NCBI GenBank assembly: GCA_002786025.1
Contig: NHNW01000024.1
Location: forward strand, 434,001 to 498,000
DNA length: 64,000 nt
Source of the DNA: Zasmidium citrigriseum
Taxonomy: Eukaryota > Ascomycota > Dothideomycetes > Mycosphaerellales > Mycosphaerellaceae
Direction of reading: 5' to 3'
Part shown: positions 56,012 to 64,000 of the stretch, one piece after another
Layout: each line of letters starts with the position of its first letter
How positions within the stretch are numbered: the stretch's first letter is position 1
Translations under genes and position numbers: made by a program
The notes under the pieces: model-generated
The model's database searches: none
Told to the model about the DNA's origin: nothing
The model's input: the letters and a program-made list of their open reading frames with translations, nothing else

Positions 56012-57031
56012 ATGCCTGCCATAATGCACACTCTCACAGCCGCGCTTTTCTTAATCCAGCTTTCACATGCAGTACCGAATCCTTCAGGTTTCGTCCTCAC
56101 AGGTGGCTTCGCGGATCCAAGAACAACATACTGGCAAGGTGTCTACTATGGCTTCTCGACTTACAAACAAGATGCTGGCACGGAGCCCAACGCACACATC
56201 CCGGTTGCGACTTCGAAGTCCTTCTCCACTGGGTGGTCCTACAGCTCGGCCGTCGTACTTCCAAATGGCCCAGCCTGGGCTACGTCAGATCCACAAGTCT
56301 GGGATCCTATGCTCCACGTCTACAATGCCTCGCATTTCGTGCTCTACTACGCTGCACTGTCCAAGGTCAATGGGCCAAATGGCGAGCAACGGCACTGCAT
56401 TGGAACCGCAACTTCAACGACTGTCTTGGGAACCTACACTCCTGCTTCACAGCCTCTGATGTGTGGCGCCGCTCAGGGCGTGCAGTACATTGCCTCCTAT
56501 CCTTTTACTTACCAAGGGACTCCATACATTCTCTGGAAGCGCCAGACTTCGGTCCAAGACTCCTCAGTGCAGGTCACTCAACTCAGCACTGACGGCTTGA
56601 GTCTCGTTGGCGCAACCACAACTCTCCTTGCAGGAAGCAACTCGGACTACACCGTCGAAGGCGGCGCCATGATCCTTAATCCCAACGCCGCCAACCATCC
56701 AATCCTGCTCTACGTCACGGGCAACTTTCAGAACACAACATATCAGATTGAATACGCCGTGGCGCCTACGAACGCTCTCATTCCTCCAAATGGCCAGAGC
56801 TACATCCGTAACTCGAAGCCTCTGATGAGTACTGGGACGATCAATGGACAACCCGTGTACGGTCCGGGAGGCCCATGTTTCCCACGGCCTTATGAGGCCC
56901 CGCAGATGATGACCTTCATGTCGGATCCTAATGGTGAAGATAGCAATGGCATTGACCAGAGCTACATCAACAGAACGATGAGGACGGCAAATTTGACATT
57001 TGGTTCAGATAATACTTTGAGTATTGTGTAG
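56012..57031 (+). CDS. Secreted glycoside hydrolase family 43 enzyme
   Basis: A single exon of 339 residues starting MPAIMHTLTAALFLIQLSHA, a signal peptide likely cut before VPNPSG. GH43 enzymes (arabinanases, arabinofuranosidases, xylosidases) are five-bladed beta-propellers acting on plant or cell-wall polysaccharide. The blade-1 Asp of the general base is D35 in GGFADPRTTYWQG, the pKa-modulating Asp is D98 in DPQVWDPML, and the general acid is E216 in YTVEGGAM. Other family-like parts are FVLYYAAL and GTPYILWKR. Exact activity cannot be decided. The open frame continues upstream to a GTG, but the TATA box at 55,945 and the signal peptide favour this start; MHTLTA four codons later is an alternative. 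Several NxT/NxS sites suggest glycosylation. Confidence 0.88.
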   Translation: MPAIMHTLTAALFLIQLSHAVPNPSGFVLTGGFADPRTTYWQGVYYGFSTYKQDAGTEPNAHIPVATSKSFSTGWSYSSAVVLPNGPAWATSDPQVWDPMLHVYNASHFVLYYAALSKVNGPNGEQRHCIGTATSTTVLGTYTPASQPLMCGAAQGVQYIASYPFTYQGTPYILWKRQTSVQDSSVQVTQLSTDGLSLVGATTTLLAGSNSDYTVEGGAMILNPNAANHPILLYVTGNFQNTTYQIEYAVAPTNALIPPNGQSYIRNSKPLMSTGTINGQPVYGPGGPCFPRPYEAPQMMTFMSDPNGEDSNGIDQSYINRTMRTANLTFGSDNTLSIV

Positions 57032-57359
57032 CTCGGAGAACATTGAGTTCTTGAGTTGTCTCTGCATCTGAAGCAAAAGTACTCAATCGCGACAAAGTTG
57101 ACCATACTGATCTTCGATGACTATCTCTCTATCGGCATGTATCAGTCGGCTTCTCAATGCCTCCAAATTCCCTGATCTCGTGGAACTTCAGCAGTTGTGA
57201 AGTCGAGCACATGCATCGCCCCTGCTGCTTGTGATCAAGTTGACGTCATTCCTGTTGCTTTCAAGAATGCAAGAGCAACTCACATCCATTGCATCTCCCG
57301 AGAGTATCAAGCTTTATGAAAGACAATCGATGCGAGCATTCTCAACTACAGCTTTGAGA
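57032..57359. other. Intergenic region, acylphosphatase upstream
   Basis: 3' flank of GH43 and promoter of the acylphosphatase gene. No separate gene seen. Confidence 0.5.
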
Positions 57360-57792
57360 ATGTCGAAACGAGTGAGCATTGACGGGATGTTCTGGCACTC
57401 AGACATTGCTGATATCGTTGCCACCAGATCTCCTTCAAAGTCGAGGGTGTGGTCCAAGGTGTCAACTTCCGGTAAAGGGCATTCTCGCATTCCATCGGTC
57501 TATTATTGACGGCCATCCCAGTGCATGGACAATGGACAAAGCGAACGGCTTGAACGTCACGGGCTTCTGCAAGAACGCGGATGACGGCTCAGTACGACCT
57601 CAGCCTCAGCCATAACTCACCGGTAAACTGACCGGCGACGATGCAAAGGTAATCGGCGAAGCACAAGGCTCGGAGAGCTCGCTCGACAAATTCGTCCAGC
57701 ACATCAACATGGGTCCCACGCATGCCAAAGTCAGCAAAGTCGAACAGAATGACATCGATGTCAAGCAGGGAGAGAGCAAGTTTGAGCAGTGA
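57360..57792 (+). CDS. Acylphosphatase, four exons, 89 residues
   Basis: CDS join(57360..57371,57428..57471,57522..57591,57649..57792). Exon 1 encodes only MSKR. The introns are 56, 50 and 57 nt, with GT/AG ends and CTGAT, TTGAC and CTGAC branch points. Acylphosphatases hydrolyse acyl phosphates such as 1,3-bisphosphoglycerate in the cytosol. The product reads MSKRISFKVEGVVQGVNFR, AWTMDKANGLNVTGFCKN, ADDGSVIGEAQGSESSLDK and FVQHINMGPTHAKVSKVEQ. The phosphate-binding loop GVVQGVNFR with catalytic Arg19, the catalytic Asn of GFCKN (N37), the DGSVxGEAQG turn and the HINxGP helix end are all present. Total length matches the family (about 90-100). Exon sum is exactly 270 bases and every junction keeps frame, so the model is strongly supported though no exon is long. 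Confidence 0.92.
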
Positions 57793-58720
57793 GTCGTCCA
57801 GCCTTGAATTCTCCTCGGAGGTCCAAGGACTGATGAAGCCAGTGCAGGATAAGACGATGATGATGACGGCATTTGAGCGGGAATGAGAGAGATTTCTGTG
57901 ACTATTGCCGGGCTCGTGGACATGAGCCAAAGATAGCCCATTATTGAGGAATTCGCACAGCGAGGTCATCCGCCTTACAGACGCAACCCCTACCTCAGCC
58001 CTAAGGTTCTGGGATGAGCAGAGCCTCAAAATTCTCGTTGCAAAGAGTCTCGGGCGTGGCGCATGACCTTGGCCATTCCTGCGAATCCCGACTTCGAGAT
58101 TATCCGGAGTGTCACGTGTTGGTGAATGAAATTGTTTCTTTCGGTTTTGCTTCGCTTGCGAGGCGAGGTTTTACGAGGGCAATGCAATTGTACAGTCAGG
58201 CACTGGGGTAGCTGCGATGTCATCCAAATAGATGGAGCATTCGAAGAGCAGCTCTCAAAACAGCAAAAGACTGCAGCCACAAGCTGACAAACAGGCACGC
58301 AGTGAAAGGCCCGGCGGCGAGCCGAGATGCAGGATCCGGGCAGGGCCGAGACACGGCGATCTGCAAAGGTTCCGATTCGCTGGGTCGGCAGGCATGCCGG
58401 ACAACGACCGCTCGTGGCAGCGCGCATGTCGCAGTTCGTGACTGTTTGGTTACGAAGACGTCGTTCCGCAAACTGGCGTCGCCGCGTGCCATGGCTGTGG
58501 CTGCGAGCTGAGTGTGAATCAGCTAGGAATTTCCCTTCTTTCATGTGTCGCTCCGTTTTCGTATATATTGCGCGGGCAGCCTCAGTCGCCCCGGTCCTTC
58601 CCTTTGCTCTCCAGACACAAACAAACAAAGACGCTTAACCGTGGAACACACATCACACCATCTCAACATCCGATCAGAAGACACACCCACTACGGCATCC
58701 AATCAGACGACAACACATCC
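57793..58720. other. Intergenic region of 0.9 kb, AOX upstream
   Basis: No gene supported. A CACGTG lies at 58,113-58,118 and a GC-rich stretch with several CGG/CCG words at about 58,310-58,350, which is of possible interest because AOX genes are controlled by zinc-cluster factors binding CGG repeats in Neurospora; spacing was not matched to that motif. A TATA box is listed separately. Confidence 0.5.
58562..58568 (+). promoter_or_regulatory. TATA box of the alternative oxidase gene
   Basis: TATATAT, 153 bp upstream of the AOX ATG, followed by a leader rich in CA words. Confidence 0.4.
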
Positions 58721-59792
58721 ATGAACTGCACGAGAATCGGCACAAGCAACATCCTACCGAAGCAGTCCGCTGCTCAGGTCCTCAAGATCCTCAATGGCTC
58801 CGCCACGGTGACCAGCTTCTGCAGACCCGCCTTCGTGGGTCTGCAGCACCGCAACTTCAGCACCTCCAAGCCTACTCAATGGAAAGAGTTCTTTCCCAAG
58901 CCCGATGCTCCCAACATCCGCGAGACGCCTCCGGCATGGCCGCATCCGGTGTACAGCGAAGAGCAGATGAAGGAGGTCGAGATTGCTCACCGAGAAGCTA
59001 AGACAATGTCTGACAAGGTGGCTGTGGCATTTGTTCGCACGCTGCGTTGGGGACTTGATATTGCTTCTGGCTATCGACATGGCAAGGGACAGATGACGGA
59101 GAGGAGATACATGATCCGGAATATCTTCTTGGAGTCTGTAGCTGGTGTGCCTGGCATGGTCGCGGGTATGCTGAGGCATCTACATTCGATGAGGAGGATG
59201 AAGAGGGACAATGGCTGGATGGAGAGCTTGCTGGAGGAGTCTTACAATGAGAGGATGCATCTCCTTACGTTTCTGAAGGTCGCTGAGCCTGGACCTTTCA
59301 TGCGGCTGATGGTACTTGGTGAGTACTCACAATCATTCTGGTCAAAAATTTAGCTACTAACACATCCTCCCAGGCGCCCAAGGAGTCTTCTTCAACGCCT
59401 TCTTCATCGCCTACCTCCTCTCCCCGCGAACCTGCCACCGCTTCGTCGGCTACCTCGAAGAGGAAGCCGTCATCACCTACACCCGCGAAATTGAAGACAT
59501 CGACGCCGGCCGTCTCCCCATGTGGGAGAAGATGCAAGCACCGGACATCGCCATCAAGTACTGGAACATGCCCGAAGGCAAGCGTACGATGCGGGACCTG
59601 CTGCTCTACATCCGTGCCGATGAATCTAAGCACCGAGAAGTGAACCACACGCTTGGTAATCTGGACCAGAACAACGACCCGAATCCTTATGTTTCTTCGT
59701 ATAAGGACCCAAGTCAGCCGCATCCGGGCAAGGATTTGAAGTACCAGAAGCCGACTGGTTGGGATCGGGAGGAGGTTATTGGAAAGCTCTGA
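58721..59792 (+). CDS. AOX1: Mitochondrial alternative oxidase
   Basis: CDS join(58721..59318,59374..59792), 338 residues. The 55-nt intron (GTGAGT...CTACTAAC...CAG) joins RLMVLG to [13 protein letters not shown] is a diiron ubiquinol oxidase on the matrix face of the inner membrane that bypasses complexes III and IV. A presequence of about 45 residues ends in the RNFSTSK-like cleavage region. All diiron motifs are present: LESVAG (Glu138), NERMHL (Glu177, His180), LEEEAV (228-230) and RADESKH (Glu283, His286). Two hydrophobic helices precede and follow the first motifs ([30 protein letters not shown]). C-terminal residues are normal. The ATG at 58,721 was chosen because the upstream open frame begins at GTG and lacks a targeting character. 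Length fits fungal AOX (about 340-360). Confidence 0.96.
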
Positions 59793-60253
59793 GAGTATGT
59801 GCACTTTTCGAAGTAGCTTTGGTTTTTCTGCGGCGTTCAAGCGACTTTCTAGACTATACCATCTCTCTACTCATGTGGCGCAGGCGAAACGGGATTCCTA
59901 TCAAGGGGAGCGTTGCCTAGCACTCGAACATCACGATCAAAAGCATCTTCAAAAGACCTGCATCACGGGGCCTCGAGGCCCTTTTTGAGAGTCTGTTCTT
60001 TCTCTGTTCACTTTTCAGAAAGCGTCGGAAGCTTCAGAGGCGATGAAAGTGAGGAATGGAATCATGTTGTCGCAGGCGCGCAGCATGTGATTCTCAACGC
60101 GGCGCCTTCCTACGCTGAGCATAAAGCAGCTGTTTGACACCCGATCACTTATCGAAAACAAAACAAACACACAGGCTGCTCGGACCACAACCTATCACCT
60201 CTTCTACAACACCGCTTCGACTTCCGATAACTCCACCTCAACATCGATCCGCC
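59793..60253. other. Intergenic region, no gene seen
   Basis: 3' flank of AOX and upstream region of the first 2EXR-like gene. Contains CCTCGAGGCCC-like palindromic text near 59,969 (GGGGCCTCGAGGCCCTTTTT), which could form a hairpin followed by T residues. Confidence 0.4.
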
Positions 60254-61131
60254 ATGGACAACGACAACGCTGCGGCAAAAGTAATCGTCGCCGAGGTCAA
60301 CACCTTTCTGACGGACCGACTCCGCAAGGTCTTCCCGTACATGGAGTCAGCTGCCGTGAAGCGGACTGTCGATGGCGCCGTTACAGAGATGCAGAAGGGG
60401 CTCGAAGATGCGTGGGTAGTCCCAGCGCCCTTCAACTTTCCATCAGTAGCGCTGACCTTCAACTCTTTAGCATACCACAGATGAACGAATCGAAAGCGAA
60501 GAGCGGCTTCTTCTCCCTTCCCGCCGAATTGCGAAACGAGATCTACCATATGGTGCTGAGCGCCGTGGCCCCAAGCCCTTGGGTCGACTTCAAGGAAAAG
60601 CGGAGGGGATCCAAGAACTACAAGGTTCCTATCCTAGCCAGCGTCAAGTTTCCAACACTCCTGCACGCATCACATCTCATCCGCGACGAGGCACTACCCA
60701 TCTTCTTGAGCAATCTAGAAGTGGATGTGAACGCAGTGTTGTACCTCGAAAACATTGGACGGACTACTGGCGGACCCTGTGAGAAAGACCAACTGCACCT
60801 CGTGAAGAGCTGGCTTACTGGTCTGGGCAAGGACAAGGTCAAGACGATTAGAAGATTTGAATTGCGGGTACCCGAATGTAAGTGGGTCTCGGCGCCGCGC
60901 GGATCTCATGACATTGAGCCATTGGGAATCAAAGAAGACGTCCTCAAAGACTTGGGTCTCCTTGAGCTTGGCCTTCGGCCGCAAGCGGTGACGGTCATGG
61001 AGTGGAAGTCAGCACAGCTTGGATTCCAGAGCTCCCATCGCCACGCGTGGGTGGTGCGGCGAGGCGAGAGCGAAGAGACTCCTTCGAGGGAATCTGAGGG
61101 CGAACGTCGTTTGGTGGTTAGGCGAAACTAG
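60254..61131 (+). CDS. 2EXR-like domain protein, tandem paralogue A
   Basis: CDS join(60254..60411,60471..61131), 272 residues. Exon 1 is 158 nt; the 59-nt intron (GTGGGT...CTGAC...TTTAG) interrupts codon 53. The N-terminal module (1-53) includes VNTFLTDRLRKVFPYMESAA and a following helix. The second part starts with FFSLPAELRNEIYHMVL at residues 66-82, the signature of fungal 2EXR / F-box-like proteins, followed by LLHASHLIRDEALPIFLSN and a C-terminal region with KSWLTGLGKDKVKTIRRFEL. The C-terminus carries an extra polar Arg/Glu tail not found in the other two copies. Function of the family is unknown. It is the first of three tandem same-strand paralogues. Confidence 0.85.
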
Positions 61132-61525
61132 AGAGAGGTTGGCTTTTGCAGTGTAAGGGCAGATTGGATGAGTGCATGCAGGACGTAAGTACTTTTGGAA
61201 CATTCAAGAAAGGATCACGAATAACCCGCAGCTCTAACTTTCTCATTATGATGCATCGGCAAGGACGAGTGCTGCGTGCGCTGAATGGATATGGGGCATG
61301 TGATCAGCCTCGCTAGGCTATCGTCGGAGAAAGTGAATGGCAGCACATGCCGGCATGTGACTTTTGCCGTTCTCGACCCGTGACACTCCACGACACATAA
61401 GGCCTTGTTCCAACTTCTTCTAACCACACATTTCTGCACCTTCAACAACACTCCGACTTCTTCGACACGACTCCAAAGCACCGCGATACTGCAAGCAACT
61501 ACAACCCTCCCTGCTCGAAGCAAGT
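61132..61525. other. Intergenic region between paralogues A and B
   Basis: Promoter of paralogue B; pyrimidine- and CA-rich just before its ATG. No gene seen. Confidence 0.5.
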
Positions 61526-62332
61526 ATGGACGCCGACCAGCACTTAGCCGCCGCCCTCGATGCCGACATCCATACATTCCTCATCAAGCGCCTCCGCAAC
61601 GACTATCCGTACATGGCGACAGCCGCCATAGAGAGCACCGTCAGCAGCGCCGTCCAGGCTGTCGACAAAGGCATTGAGGCCGCGTAAGTAGCCGCAAACA
61701 AGATCTCATAAGAAGGCGGTACTGACTTCTCTACAAGGCAGATTCAAATTCAGGCAAGCAAATCCAGAACCAACTTCTTCTCTCTCCCCGCAGAGATCCG
61801 GAACGAGATCTATCACATGGTCCTCCCAACCAAGCCGTGGTTGTATGTCGAATTCAGAGAGAAGAAGAGACTCGGCAGGAACTTCAAGAACCCGGTCCGC
61901 GCCAACTTCGAGTTTCCACAGCTGCTTCATGCCTCTCGCGATGTGAGAGACGAGGCCATGCCCCTTTTCCTGAACAACCTCCACGTCTACATCCACGCCC
62001 CTCTCTACATCGATGATTCCCACGAGCCAGGTCGCTTCCGGGAGCATCAGCTGCCGACGATCAAGAAATGGCTTGCTGCTTTGGGTGAGAATAAGGCAAA
62101 GACGATCAAGGGCTTTCACTTGATGGTGGAGGATGTTAACTGGGGTCTTGAGCGGAAGTTAGTCTCTCCTCCGCTGACCGGCACGAAGGCAAGCATTTTT
62201 CAAGATCTGGGGCTCGGAGAGTATGGGCTTAAGCCGGAGGTCATGTCTATTGCACTGCGGTATAATGATCAAGGCTATAAGAGTAGCGTTTTGTACAAGG
62301 AAGACGGAAGCACCGTACTACCGGCGTTCTGA
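61526..62332 (+). CDS. 2EXR-like domain protein, tandem paralogue B
   Basis: CDS join(61526..61683,61738..62332), 250 residues. Exon 1 is again exactly 158 nt and the 54-nt intron (GTAAGT...CTGAC...CAAG) again splits codon 53. The N-terminal module has IHTFLIKRLRNDYPYMATAA. The 2EXR-like part begins FFSLPAEIRNEIYHMVLP at residue 66, at the same number as in A, followed by LLHASRDVRDEAMPLFLNN and KKWLAALGENKAKTIKGFHL. Ends at GSTVLPAF. Unknown function. Close similarity with A over the full length indicates local duplication. Confidence 0.87.
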
Positions 62333-62583
62333 TGCTTCGGAGCATGAGGCGAAGGAAGGGAGAAGTGATTGAAATACGAGAATCTATTGAATCTAATCAG
62401 CTGCGTGTATAAGCTGCGCGTATCTCAGATGTGTTTGTAATCTGTTCCTGAACCTGAGAGCGATGACATGTGAATCTTGGCACCTGATATCGCTTATGTC
62501 ATCAAGCGCGGCTTCCTCGCAAGCTTGAACAAACTCTTGAGCTTGCCGCACCTCACAACATCAACATCAACATCTCCACCACC

Positions 62584-63420
62584 ATGGATGACGACGCAAA
62601 ATCAGAGGGGGCGGTCGCCGCCGCCGCCCGCGCCTCGCTCACCAGAAACCTTCGCGAACATTTTCCGTTCATGAAGACCGACCTCGTCTTTGAAGCCGTC
62701 GAAGAAGCCGTCATCGGATTGCGCAAGCAGATTGAAGCAGCGTCAGTCTCACCCGTTTGCCCACCACGTCCAAACTTGCTGACCTGGTCTCACAGGAGGC
62801 CTCAGATGGCAGCATCAAAGTCCGAAGTCAGCTTCCTGTCGCTCGCGCCCGAGATCCGCAATGAGATTTACGAGTTGGCTCTCCCCTCTGAGGAGGATTT
62901 CCCTCGCGTGGAGTTTGACGAGCGGCGTACTACGACCCGCGACCTTGGGCCCAAAGCTATCTACGACTCAGGGAGAATCAACCTGCGTAGCACTTTCGTT
63001 GGATTCCCGGCTCTGGTACACGTCTCGCGTCAAGTCCGCGCCGAGTGTCTACCCATCTTGTAAGGATGACACTGAGAAAGACCCGCTCATTCCTACAGAG
63101 GCTTCTGCTGACCTGCTACTTCATTTAGCTTGAGCAAGGTAAATGTCATGGTGGGAGTCGATCGTTATGCCACAAATGCCGAACCCGGCTTGAGCGACGA
63201 AGTACCCATCACGAAGTCCTGGCTCTCTGCTCTTGGTCCCACACATGCCAAGATGGTCAAGAGATTCGTGTTGACTGCTAAGACTGCCGAGGTTTTCACC
63301 GATGTCAGCAAGAAGAGAATCCTCGATCATCTCGGCATCAACTCTTTGGGACTCCGCAGCGACGCCGTCAGAGTCTTCGAGTTTAGTCTCCGCGACTGTA
63401 TGTGCAGGGAGCACGCATGA
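62584..63420 (+). CDS. 2EXR-like domain protein, tandem paralogue C
   Basis: CDS join(62584..62741,62796..63059,63129..63420), 237 residues. Exon 1 is 158 nt with the same codon-53 intron (54 nt, GTCAGT...CTGAC...CAG). A second 69-nt intron (GTAAGG...CTGAC...TTTAG), absent from A and B, falls within the ECLPIFLSKVNV segment, where the spliced text matches ALPIFLSNLEVDVN of A. The N-terminal module has LTRNLREHFPFMKTD. The domain start is FLSLAPEIRNEIYELALP at residue 66; C-terminal parts are TKSWLSALGPTHAKMVKRFV and LDHLGINSLGLRSDAVRVFE. More diverged than A and B. Unspliced, the gene would stop at 63,061, so the second intron is required. Confidence 0.85.
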
Positions 63421-63806
63421 GCTGGTGTTAGTGCATAACAAGTGAAAAGTCAGCTCTTGCCGGGATGGATTGAGGAGGTAGACGGGAATGAGGCACGTTG
63501 ACCCAGTTCCTCGACTAGCCTTACAGTTGCAGAGCCTCTTTCATCAGCGCAAGCGAATATCAATATTGGCAGAAGGTTACATCTTATACGCTGAGTGTCC
63601 TCTCATTGAGACGTCCGAAGTTGCCTTTCAATTCCTCTGCCTACGTGGTCATCGGTAGCGGACCAATATTCACTTGCTTCAAATCTTCACATGCAGTGAC
63701 GTCACCCCGATGTTCCCTCCGTCCTTTAAATAGTCGGCGATCTCCCGCTGCTCCTTCGCGACAAACCAAGGTAACCTCAAACTCAGCCACTTCCAGCACC
63801 GGCGAA
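63421..63806. other. Intergenic region upstream of the last gene
   Basis: No gene seen. A TATA-like TTTAAATA lies at 63,725-63,732, 75 bp before the next ATG. Confidence 0.5.
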
Positions 63807-64000
63807 ATGGCTGTAGACGACCTCGTCAAGAGCGCTGAGCGCCTCGCAATCCGCCACGATGACCAGCCGCAATCCTCGACCAGAGACGCACCTGGTGTTG
63901 TCAGCGCCGATACTACTGTGCTCGAGGCTCAAGAGTAAGCCTCGACTTGACCTACCTATCCTCATCGCTCTCACTAACATCGCGTAGCTCCACGCCGACG
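63807..64000 (+). CDS. Unknown protein, 5' end only (runs off the window)
   Basis: Exon 1 63,807-63,934 encodes MAVDDLVKSAERLAIRHDDQ and a following Ser/Thr-rich stretch ending in VLEAQE. A good intron (63,935-63,987, GTAAGC...CACTAAC...GTAG) joins GA to CTCCACGCCGACG (reading DSTPT) at the window edge. The exon is polar and gives no family clue. It does not carry the N-terminal module of the 2EXR-like trio, so it is probably unrelated to them. Confidence in the start and first splice is fair. Confidence 0.55.

Noticed and set aside
57589..58029. 146-codon minus-strand open frame
   Set aside because: Begins at TTG and is antisense to the last acylphosphatase exon, which accounts for its apparent protein character.
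58026..58628. 200-codon minus-strand open frame upstream of AOX
   Set aside because: Cys/Arg/Ala-rich composition without domain features; overlaps the AOX TATA box and promoter.

Overview
The window comes from a filamentous ascomycete (Pezizomycotina). The codon style, gene order and very short introns (50-77 nt, with CTGAC/CTAAC-like branch points) fit the Dothideomycetes, but the class is an inference. It has two very different halves that meet abruptly near position 32,772-32,800.

Left half (1 to about 32,772): a 33-kb gene desert in which the dinucleotides CpA and TpG are almost absent on both strands, while CpG is kept. This is the mark of repeat-induced point mutation (RIP) run close to saturation. 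ATG and TGA are lost with TpG, and former CAG, CAA and TGG codons read as TAG or TAA, so ordinary gene finding sees nothing. Reading through the TAG/TAA codons recovers several long relic reading frames. One is an rve/DDE-type integrase with its three acidic residues still in place (20,881-21,494), inside an apparent 8.25-kb element bounded by two diverged 255-bp direct repeats. A 300-codon relic of unknown family lies at 31,680-32,579. Many minisatellites, a 250-bp tandem duplication, 14-bp arrays that bracket 28.2-32.77 kb and one 67-bp assembly gap are also present.

Right half (about 32,800 to 64,000): ordinary, densely packed single-copy fungal DNA with seventeen protein genes (the last one partial) and one odd tRNA-Leu. 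In order: a cytochrome P450 at the edge of the RIP block; tRNA-Leu(AAG) with a mismatched acceptor stem; the spindle-checkpoint protein MAD1; a small unknown protein convergent with it; a PQ-loop membrane protein; BFR1; MSH2; a GNAT acetyltransferase; a pyroglutamyl-peptidase; SUA5; KAR9; a conserved fungal protein of unknown role; a secreted GH43 glycosidase; a four-exon acylphosphatase of only 89 residues; mitochondrial alternative oxidase; three tandem paralogues that join a short N-terminal helical module to a 2EXR-like LPxEIRNEIY domain; and the first exon of another gene at the right edge.

Most right-half genes are unrelated housekeeping functions (mitotic checkpoint and spindle positioning, mismatch repair, tRNA modification, respiration) and do not form a pathway. 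The P450 has no visible biosynthetic partners. The only family expansion is the tandem 2EXR-like trio.
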